DNA of 64,000 nucleotides. Origin: Flavobacteriales bacterium. Its GTDB lineage: Bacteria; Bacteroidota; Bacteroidia; Flavobacteriales_D; Sanyastnellaceae. The notes under the pieces were generated by a model. The model saw only the letters and a list, made by a program, of their open reading frames with translations, was not told the DNA's origin and searched no databases. The translations under genes and the position numbers were made by a program. Of this stretch, positions 17,284-23,734 are shown one piece after another (the first letter of the stretch is position 1; the number at the start of each line of letters is the position of its first letter). Location of the stretch: NCBI GenBank assembly GCA_022447625.1, contig JAKVAX010000004.1:1-64000 (forward strand), given 5' to 3'.

Positions 17284-17946
17284 TTAATCGCGCCAAAGGT
17301 AGGGAAATAACAAGTAGCTCAGTACCCCAATCGCGATGCTAAGTACTAACAAAAAGGAGAGATTTATCAGGTTCTCTTCGAGTGGTAACCCCGCAATGAT
17401 CTGTTTGTTGTAGTTGTTGATCAAGATGATCAATGGAATGGCAATCGGGAGGCCTAAAACTGCGGTTAGTCCGATTCCGGTTTCGCTTTGTGACGCTATC
17501 GCGGAGATGAGTGTTAGTAATGTGGCAAATCCAAAACACCCACCAAGCAGCCCAAGGATGAAGGAAAGCTCCTTACCATCAATTGGTGTGCTTCCCAAGA
17601 ACAGCGCGTATGAGCCGAAAGCCACCAGCCCCAACAACATCATCAAAAAGCTGTTGTAGAAGACCTTCGCTAAGATGTACTCTTGAGGTTTAATGGTGTA
17701 ATAGAGGTACAAACGGATGCCTCTTTCTTGCGTTTGAAAACTCTTGCCAACTGCACTAAATGCAGTAAAAAGTACGATCACCCAAAGCAGCGCATTCCAG
17801 GTAATCTCGTCTTCCAAACTCTCAAAAGCTTGGTAACACAGGTATACTGTACTCAACGCAAACAGGCCGATACCCACCAGGGTATGCTGTTGACGAAACT
17901 CCAAACGAGCCTCATGCCGGATCAGAAAGAATATTCGGTTGAGCAT
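17284..17946 (-). CDS. ccmB: cytochrome c maturation protein CcmB (ABC permease)
   Basis: CcmB is the membrane subunit that works with the ATPase CcmA to release heme-loaded CcmE from CcmC. The 220-residue protein has about six transmembrane helices. It begins MLNRIFFLIRHEARLEFRQQ, a conserved CcmB start, and contains ERGIRLYLYYTIKPQEYILAK and LLGGCFGFATLLTLISAIAS. It is the first gene of the eight-gene operon ending at 10490. No ccmA is in the window, so the ATPase must be encoded elsewhere or be absent. A TACCTTTG box ends only 4 bases before the ATG, suggesting a leaderless operon transcript. Confidence 0.9.
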   Translation of the reverse strand: MLNRIFFLIRHEARLEFRQQHTLVGIGLFALSTVYLCYQAFESLEDEITWNALLWVIVLFTAFSAVGKSFQTQERGIRLYLYYTIKPQEYILAKVFYNSFLMMLLGLVAFGSYALFLGSTPIDGKELSFILGLLGGCFGFATLLTLISAIASQSETGIGLTAVLGLPIAIPLIILINNYNKQIIAGLPLEENLINLSFLLVLSIAIGVLSYLLFPYLWRD

Positions 17947-17950
17947 GCCG

Positions 17951-17958
17951 CAAAGGTA
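17951..17958 (-). promoter_or_regulatory. TAnnTTTG -7 box 4 bases before ccmB ATG
   Basis: TACCTTTG on the minus strand, separated from the ccmB ATG by four bases. The identical octamer lies five bases before the SRP RNA 5' end, so transcription probably starts at or beside the start codon. Confidence 0.6.
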
Positions 17959-17983
17959 GTTTAGATTTCGACGTTGATTTTAT

Positions 17984-18054
17984 GTGGAACGTTGAATGTT
18001 GAATGTGGAACGCATTCAGGTAATTCCTTCTGCGTTCAACATTCAACGTTCCAC
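17984..18054. repeat. heptamer-phased inverted repeat between ccmB and glpK
   Basis: Units GTGGAAC, GTTGAAT, GTTGAAT, GTGGAAC (17984-18011) are mirrored by GTTCAAC, ATTCAAC, GTTCCAC (18034-18054). The arms 17984-18003 and 18035-18054 are perfect 20-bp inverted repeats with a 31-base loop. There is no T-run, so it is not a simple terminator; it lies between divergent genes. Confidence 0.85.
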
Positions 18055-18086
18055 CCTGCACGAAAAGCTTTCCCTATATTTCTCAC

Positions 18087-19568
18087 ATGATCCTAACCAT
18101 TGACCAAGGAACCACCAGTTGTCGTTCATTACTGGTCTCTTCGAAAGGAGAGGTCATGGCTGTTGCCCAAGAAGAGTTTACGCAGTTCTTTCCCCATCAA
18201 GGATGGGTGGAACATGATGCTGTTGAAATCTGGGAGACACAACTGCGAACGATTCAAGACGTATTTGAGAAGGCCGGAGTCGCTCCGAAAGAGGTCAAGG
18301 GAATTGGGATGACCAACCAGCGTGAAACCACAGTGGCGTGGGACAAAACGACAGGCAAACCAATCTGCAAAGCCATCGTATGGCAGGATAAACGCACCGC
18401 TGCGATTTGTGAAGACATCAAGATCAAAGGGTTGGGCGAGCGAGTACGCGAACGTACGGGCCTCGTCGTAGATGCTTATTTCTCCGCTTCCAAGATGATG
18501 TGGATCCTCAGTGAGGTGCCAGGAGCAAGGGCATTGGCGAATCAAGGAAAGCTCTTGCTAGGAACTATTGATAGCTGGCTGATGTGGAAATTATCTGAAG
18601 GCGAACTCTTTGCCACAGACGTTTCCAACGCTTCAAGAACCATGCTCTTTGACATTCATTCACTGGAATACGATGAGATGTTGCTAAAAGAGTTCGATAT
18701 CCCTCGATCAGCACTTCCAGAGGTGAAACCTTCCATAGGCACCTTTGGTTATGCAAATATTCTAGGCGAACGAATTCCAATCACCGGCGTCGCTGGTGAT
18801 CAACAATGTGCCTTGTTCGGACAGGCATGCTTTGAAAAAGGAATGGTGAAAAACACGTACGGTACGGGATGTTTCATGCTGATGAATACCGGTATCACCT
18901 GTCATCAAAGCAAACACGGACTGCTCTCGACGATAGCATGGGCTGACGGAGAAAAAACAGTGTACGCCCTAGAGGGGTCAGTGTTCATTGCTGGTGCAGC
19001 TGTTCAGTGGTTGCGTGATGGTTTAGAAATCATTGAAAGTGCTGCTGACTCAGAAGAATTTGCTGAACAAGCGGAGTACAAAGAACACGTATACGTAGTA
19101 CCAGCTTTTGTTGGACTAGGCGCACCCTATTGGGATATGTATGCTCGTGGCGCCGTATTCGGATTAACCCGAGATACAGGAAAGAATGAAATCGTTCGCG
19201 CCACCTTGGAGTCTATGGCTTTTCAAACACGTGATGTTCTAGATGCCATGTCTGAAGACGCCGGTTTGAAGATAACTAAGCTTCGTGTAGATGGTGGTGC
19301 ATCAGCGAACGACCTTCTCATGCAGTTTCAAGCAGATATCATTACCACAGAAGTTGATCGTCCGGCCAATGTGGAGTCTACCGCGTTAGGTGCTGCGTAC
19401 ATGGCTGGTATTGGTTGCGGATTGTGGCAACAGTCAGAAATCAAAAAACTAAGACGTTCAAATCGTGTTTTTAAACCATTAATGGAACAAAAACGCGTTG
19501 ATCGCATATACAAAGGCTGGAAGAAAGCCGTTGAACGCAGTATGCAATGGATCGATCATGAACCGTGA
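18087..19568 (+). CDS. glpK: glycerol kinase
   Basis: GlpK phosphorylates glycerol to sn-glycerol 3-phosphate with ATP in the cytoplasm. The 493-residue FGGY-family kinase shows the N-terminal phosphate loop MILTIDQGTTSCRSLL, then GMTNQRETTVAWDKTTGKP and IVWQDKRTA around the glycerol site, TGVAGDQQCALFGQ with the catalytic Asp, the KNTYGTGCFMLMNTG loop, and DGGASANDLLMQFQAD near the C-terminus. Length matches family members. It overlaps glpD by 11 bp, so the two steps of glycerol catabolism form one operon. No glpF facilitator or glpR-like repressor is nearby. An imperfect -7 box (TATATTTC) lies just upstream. Confidence 0.96.
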   Translation: MILTIDQGTTSCRSLLVSSKGEVMAVAQEEFTQFFPHQGWVEHDAVEIWETQLRTIQDVFEKAGVAPKEVKGIGMTNQRETTVAWDKTTGKPICKAIVWQDKRTAAICEDIKIKGLGERVRERTGLVVDAYFSASKMMWILSEVPGARALANQGKLLLGTIDSWLMWKLSEGELFATDVSNASRTMLFDIHSLEYDEMLLKEFDIPRSALPEVKPSIGTFGYANILGERIPITGVAGDQQCALFGQACFEKGMVKNTYGTGCFMLMNTGITCHQSKHGLLSTIAWADGEKTVYALEGSVFIAGAAVQWLRDGLEIIESAADSEEFAEQAEYKEHVYVVPAFVGLGAPYWDMYARGAVFGLTRDTGKNEIVRATLESMAFQTRDVLDAMSEDAGLKITKLRVDGGASANDLLMQFQADIITTEVDRPANVESTALGAAYMAGIGCGLWQQSEIKKLRRSNRVFKPLMEQKRVDRIYKGWKKAVERSMQWIDHEP

Positions 19569-21153
19569 TGTAGCTATCGAACGTATGAAGTCTACCGGTG
19601 TTGATCTGGTGGTCATAGGAGGGGGAATCACCGGGTGTGGTATTGCCCTAGATGCTGTGTCTAGAGGTTTGTCTGTTGCACTTGTGGAGCGTGAAGACTT
19701 CGCTTCGGGAACGAGCAGCCGCAGTACGAAACTCATTCACGGCGGTCTCCGCTACCTCAAACAATGGGATTTCAAGCTCGTAAATGAGGTTGGAAGAGAG
19801 CGAGCTATAGTTCACAAGATCGCCCCCCATTTAGTGCACCCAGATAAGATGCTCCTTCCGCTTGTCAAGGATGGGAAGTATGGATATTGGTTGACGAATG
19901 TTGGTTTAACCGTCTATGACCTTCTGGCGGGAGTGAACGGTGATGATCGCCGTCAAATGCTTAATAAAAAGGAGACTTCGGAGCTCGAGCCTTTACTAAG
20001 AGATGATATTCTCGAGGGAGGAGGCTTTTATGCTGAATATCGCACGGATGACGCCAGACTAGTGATGTCGGTGTTGAAGTCAGCAGTAGATGAAGGAGCA
20101 ACGGCAGCAAACTATTGCGAAGTCGTTGACTACAGAATCAAGAAGGATAAAATCCGCGGGGTGCGTGTGAAAGACGTGCTTTCTCAAGAAGAGTTTACCA
20201 TCAAGTCAAAGCTCGTAGTGAATGCAACAGGGCCATGGGTAGACCAGCTCAGAGCAAAGGCAGATGCCTTGCATGGGAAAAAGTTGTTCTTGAGTAAGGG
20301 AGTGCACTTGGTCGTTTCAAGAAATCGATTCCCAATTAATAACACGGTGTACTTCGATAATGAAGATGGACGCATGCTATTCGCTGTTCCAAGGATCAAC
20401 AAGGTTTACCTAGGGACTACAGACACGGCCTATTCCGAAGATATCGCTTCACCTCAAACGAGTGCTGAAGATGTTGATTACGTGTTGAAGGCGGTCAATC
20501 ACATGTTCCCGTCGATCCAGCTTCAAGTCCAAGATGTCGAGTCGACATGGGCCGGACTTCGACCGCTCATCTTTGAAGAAGGGAAAGGCGCCTCTGAGAT
20601 GAGCCGAAAAGACGAAACCTTCGAAGCTCACAATGGGTTGATCTCCATTGCTGGAGGAAAGCTTACGGGCTACCGAAAGATGGCAGAGCGAATCATAGAC
20701 TTAGTATTCGATCGTCTCGAACGAGATAATCCGGGATGTACTACGGATCAAATAACCCTTCATGGAGGTGAATTCCAAGACTATGCGGCTGTTGAAAAGG
20801 CAGTGAAGAAACTGACGAAGGAAGGAATGAAACAAGACATGGCAACCTATTTAGTTCATAACTATGGCTCCAGTGTTGGGCTGCTCTTACATGATGTGAA
20901 GAGCTTCGAAACCAAAGATATTCTCAAAGCAGAATTGATATACGGTATTGAGCATGAAATGGTGATTCGTGCCAATGACTTCCTAGAACGCCGGACAGGC
21001 CGACTCAATTTTGACATCGAATGCGTTAAAAAGTTCTATCCGAAAGTGATTCAATGGATGGCGAAAAGGCTATCCTGGGATGAAGAGCGCATTCAAGAAG
21101 AGAAGAAAACTGTGGAATCAAAACTCGATGAGGTTACCTCAATGCTATCCTAG
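19558..21153 (+). CDS. glpD: aerobic glycerol-3-phosphate dehydrogenase
   Basis: GlpD is an FAD-dependent, membrane-associated enzyme that oxidises glycerol 3-phosphate to dihydroxyacetone phosphate and passes electrons to quinone. I start it at ATG 19558-19560 (531 residues), which overlaps the glpK stop. A TTG 20 codons upstream would overlap glpK by 71 bp and add no family sequence. The FAD motif DLVVIGGGITGCGIALDAVS is near the N-terminus. The substrate-site motif SSRSTKLIHGGLRYL and the TWAGLRPLIFEEG segment follow, then the C-terminal DAO_C domain. Its 3' end overlaps the convergent exonuclease gene by 9 bp. Confidence 0.95.
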   Translation: MNRDVAIERMKSTGVDLVVIGGGITGCGIALDAVSRGLSVALVEREDFASGTSSRSTKLIHGGLRYLKQWDFKLVNEVGRERAIVHKIAPHLVHPDKMLLPLVKDGKYGYWLTNVGLTVYDLLAGVNGDDRRQMLNKKETSELEPLLRDDILEGGGFYAEYRTDDARLVMSVLKSAVDEGATAANYCEVVDYRIKKDKIRGVRVKDVLSQEEFTIKSKLVVNATGPWVDQLRAKADALHGKKLFLSKGVHLVVSRNRFPINNTVYFDNEDGRMLFAVPRINKVYLGTTDTAYSEDIASPQTSAEDVDYVLKAVNHMFPSIQLQVQDVESTWAGLRPLIFEEGKGASEMSRKDETFEAHNGLISIAGGKLTGYRKMAERIIDLVFDRLERDNPGCTTDQITLHGGEFQDYAAVEKAVKKLTKEGMKQDMATYLVHNYGSSVGLLLHDVKSFETKDILKAELIYGIEHEMVIRANDFLERRTGRLNFDIECVKKFYPKVIQWMAKRLSWDEERIQEEKKTVESKLDEVTSMLS

Positions 21154-21765
21154 TTTACGCAATAATTGACGTCGTTGAATATAGAGTAAAGGAGTCCAAT
21201 CACCGAACATTTCCTCGAAGATTCGCGCTGTATTTCGAGCATCGTCAATCGCTCGGTGTGAAGTGCCATCAAAAGTGAGCCCTGTATACTCAAGTGCGGT
21301 TTTAACCCCTACAGGTTCTTTGAGCTTAAGGAGTTTGGAATGACTCATCTTCAGGCATATAAAGTGATTTAACCACGTAAGATTAATCGCATGTAGCTCG
21401 CCGTCTCGCAATAGTTGCTGTTTGTCATAATCACCCCAGCTAGCCAAAAGGTAGTCACCTTCATTCGGCTTCAGCCAATCTTCAAATGACCACATGACAT
21501 CTTGGAAATCCTCAGCACGATCAATATGATGCTGCTCGATAGACGTAAGCTCTTTACAGAAAGAAGAAAGGGTAGGGTTGAGCTTAGGTTTGATGAACTC
21601 TGAGAATTCACTCATGCGCTGACCATATTCGTCAACCATCACCGCTCCTAACTCAATGGTTTCCTGACGAGGTGGTTTTCTGCGTCTCCAGCACGTAGCC
21701 TCTAAGTCAAAAATGACATATCTCAATCGCTCAGTCTTTTTGATGGCTTGATTTAGTAGAGCCAA
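21145..21765 (-). CDS. DEDDh 3'-5' exonuclease (KapD-like)
   Basis: The protein has 206 residues. The exonuclease motifs are ExoI FDLEATCW (Asp and Glu), ExoII around LLASWGDYDKQQLL, and ExoIII HRAIDDARNTARIFEEMF (His and Asp, DEDDh type). The family includes ERI-1/KapD-like RNA or DNA trimming enzymes; the natural substrate is unknown. No ATG precedes the domain, so it probably starts at TTG 21763-21765, inside the end of the upstream pRiA4b-like gene (13-bp overlap), which implies coupling. Its 3' end overlaps convergent glpD. Confidence 0.85.
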   Translation of the reverse strand: MALLNQAIKKTERLRYVIFDLEATCWRRRKPPRQETIELGAVMVDEYGQRMSEFSEFIKPKLNPTLSSFCKELTSIEQHHIDRAEDFQDVMWSFEDWLKPNEGDYLLASWGDYDKQQLLRDGELHAINLTWLNHFICLKMSHSKLLKLKEPVGVKTALEYTGLTFDGTSHRAIDDARNTARIFEEMFGDWTPLLYIQRRQLLRKLG

Positions 21766-22328
21766 TCCTCATCCAATGAGTCGATGTAATCATCAATCTC
21801 TTCGAGGTCTTCATTAATCACTGACATTCTAAATAGAGCAGGATCATATTCTCCACCATACCAGTCTACTTTTTCTTCGTATTCCGGAAGGCGTGGATTA
21901 GACATGATATTGAGGAACTCATGGTATCCATTAATTCCTCCTACATCTTCTGGTGGGCAATTACGCTCTCCAGCAAGGCAAATCGGAATGTGCTCGCTTT
22001 CGTCATTCTCTACGATTTTCTCCAGCGTAATGGTATGTGACCATTTGTCTCCAAAGTCGTAAACGTAGTTAATCCTATCACCGGTACTTTGGACGAATTC
22101 ATCCAAATTTACCTCGTGGTCTTCAACGAAGTCTTCATCTTCCAAGAACTCTAATTGCGAGATCTTTTCATCTGCTGTTGCGAAGTAGTATAGGTGACAG
22201 TTTTCCCAGCCCATAGCGAGCTGGATAGTGTGGTGTAAGGTGCGCATGTCAATGTCTGAATTAACGCGCACTCGGCGCCAAACTCTCGGTTCCAGAGAGT
22301 CAAGCTCGATGAGTAGTTCGAAGATCAT
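21753..22328 (-). CDS. plasmid pRiA4b ORF-3-like protein
   Basis: The 191-residue cytoplasmic protein begins MIFELLIELDSLEPRVWRRV, the hallmark start of the PRiA4_ORF3 family. TLHHTIQLAMGWENCHLYYF and YVYDFGDKWSHTITLEKI follow, then the cysteine-containing CLAGERNCPPEDVGGINGYH. The family is common on plasmids and chromosomes and has no established function. The C-terminal ~35 residues are very acidic (EDLEEIDDYIDSLDEDWLY). It overlaps the exonuclease gene by 13 bp, so a joint role in nucleic-acid turnover is possible but speculative. Confidence 0.9.
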   Translation of the reverse strand: MIFELLIELDSLEPRVWRRVRVNSDIDMRTLHHTIQLAMGWENCHLYYFATADEKISQLEFLEDEDFVEDHEVNLDEFVQSTGDRINYVYDFGDKWSHTITLEKIVENDESEHIPICLAGERNCPPEDVGGINGYHEFLNIMSNPRLPEYEEKVDWYGGEYDPALFRMSVINEDLEEIDDYIDSLDEDWLY

Positions 22329-22478
22329 CGTCGAGAAAAAGAATAGATATTTACAGGAATCTGTATTGGAGCCTGTGCCTCCATAGGTTAGTAATTATTT
22401 TGCAGCGTGAAAATAGTCAATAGCTGCTACCTAGCGTCGCTCTTAACCGAAATTTTACACCGTTCATGGATTTCTACG

Positions 22479-22994
22479 TTACTCTGAGCAAGAATGTTCT
22501 GTCCAGATCAAGGTGCTGAGATCAAAGCCTTCGCTCTCTGCATGTTGCATTAGTTGACTGCTGATATCTTTCGGTAAAACGGGCGTTCTGCTCAGAATCC
22601 ACAGGCATTCACGGTCAGGAGAACCAACCAGTGCATATCCATATTCATTATCCAGCTGCATTACGTAATAGTCACCATAGAAGGGTTTGAAGAAGCTGAC
22701 CTTCAGTACTCCAGGTACTTCAGAATTCGGACGTTTCGCTTCTCCTTCTGAAACGGATTCGGAATCATCTGCGATGCTAACACCGCGATTGACTACTTGC
22801 ACCTTTCCGTTCTCTTTGATCGTGTATTCGGCCGTTACACACTTGAGTCCATCCTCAAATTTATTGGGTAGACGGGCTACCTCGTACCATTTTCCAGCAT
22901 AGCGATCCAAGTCTAATGTTTCAACAGTGGCTAGTGGTTCGCTTCCGCCGCAGGCGAATAAAAGCAGCATACATAGCGGGAATAGTTGTTTCAT
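22479..22994 (-). CDS. bacterial lipocalin, Blc type
   Basis: The protein has 171 residues with a lipoprotein signal (KQLFPLCMLLLFACGG, lipobox FAC). The lipocalin start motif DRYAGKWYEVARLPNKFE is followed by the beta-barrel strands. The Blc-type second motif GDYYVMQLD and third motif ECLWILSRTPVLP are present. Blc-like lipocalins sit on the outer membrane and bind fatty acids or lysophospholipids. It is probably monocistronic, 77-84 bp from the divergent response regulator start. Two small cysteines (LKCVTAEY and EHSCSE) could form a disulfide. Confidence 0.9.
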   Translation of the reverse strand: MKQLFPLCMLLLFACGGSEPLATVETLDLDRYAGKWYEVARLPNKFEDGLKCVTAEYTIKENGKVQVVNRGVSIADDSESVSEGEAKRPNSEVPGVLKVSFFKPFYGDYYVMQLDNEYGYALVGSPDRECLWILSRTPVLPKDISSQLMQHAESEGFDLSTLIWTEHSCSE

Positions 22995-23077
22995 AGCAGT
23001 AAATTAAGGTAAAGTACGGCAGATGCCTTACAGAAAAACCTGATTTGTGTTAGACCTTTGTACCAGACGTTGTGATT

Positions 23078-23719
23078 ATGAAGATACAAGTGGCCGTAGC
23101 TGAGGATAACCCTAATCTTATCCGTTCTGTTCTCGAGAAACTCCAATTGTTTGACCAAGTGGAGGTCATGTGGGTAGCCAATAATGGCGTGGAGGTTATT
23201 CAGAAAGTAACCAATCAACAACCTGACGTGATTCTGATGGACATTAATATGCCTGAAATGAATGGGGTAGAGGCCACCCGAAAGGTCAAAGATCAGTTCC
23301 CGAACATCAAGGTGATCATGCTGACAGTCTTTGATGAAACGGATAAGATCTTCAACTCTATTCTTGCGGGAGCCAGCGGTTACTTGTTGAAGGATGAGAA
23401 GCCAGGAAAACTGATTCAGGCCATTGAAGAAGCCATAGAGGGTGGTGCTCCGATGTCTCCTGTGATAGCCGCTAAGTCGTTACAACTAATTCGCTCGGGT
23501 AAGCAAGAGCCGATTGAATCCGTTGATTTCGGATTGACCAATCGCGAGATGGAAATTTTGGAAGAGATTTCAAAAGGAAAGAACTACCAACAGATCGCCG
23601 ATAAACTCTTCATTTCGCCTAAAACCGTTCGTAAGCATATCGAGAATATCTATAGAAAGCTCCAGGTTCACAATAAGGTAGAGGCGATTCAGCTGGCAAT
23701 GAAACACGGGATTATTTGA
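23078..23719 (+). CDS. NarL/FixJ-type response regulator
   Basis: The protein has 213 residues from ATG 23078-23080; a GTG two codons upstream is unlikely. The receiver domain (1-120) has the acidic pair in VAVAEDNPN, phospho-acceptor Asp55 in VILMDINMPEMNG, Thr in MLTVFD and Lys in LLKDEKP. The C-terminal LuxR-type HTH is LTNREMEILEEISKGKNYQQ followed by SPKTVRKHIENIYRKL. The propeller histidine kinase encoded convergently 4 bp away is the obvious partner, being a HisKA_3 kinase of the class that pairs with NarL regulators. Targets are unknown. Confidence 0.93.
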   Translation: MKIQVAVAEDNPNLIRSVLEKLQLFDQVEVMWVANNGVEVIQKVTNQQPDVILMDINMPEMNGVEATRKVKDQFPNIKVIMLTVFDETDKIFNSILAGASGYLLKDEKPGKLIQAIEEAIEGGAPMSPVIAAKSLQLIRSGKQEPIESVDFGLTNREMEILEEISKGKNYQQIADKLFISPKTVRKHIENIYRKLQVHNKVEAIQLAMKHGII

Positions 23720-23721
23720 TT

Positions 23722-23734
23722 CGCTATCGCGGAA
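23722..23734 (+). repeat. dispersed 13-mer copy (CGCTATCGCGGAA)
   Basis: Exact T-variant starting 3 bp after the response regulator gene. It contains the TAG stop codon of the convergent histidine kinase, whose last codons CCG CGA TAG are part of the motif. Confidence 0.8.

Noticed and set aside
19498-19557. Longer TTG start for glpD inside glpK
   Set aside because: It adds 20 residues unrelated to GlpD and a 71-bp overlap.
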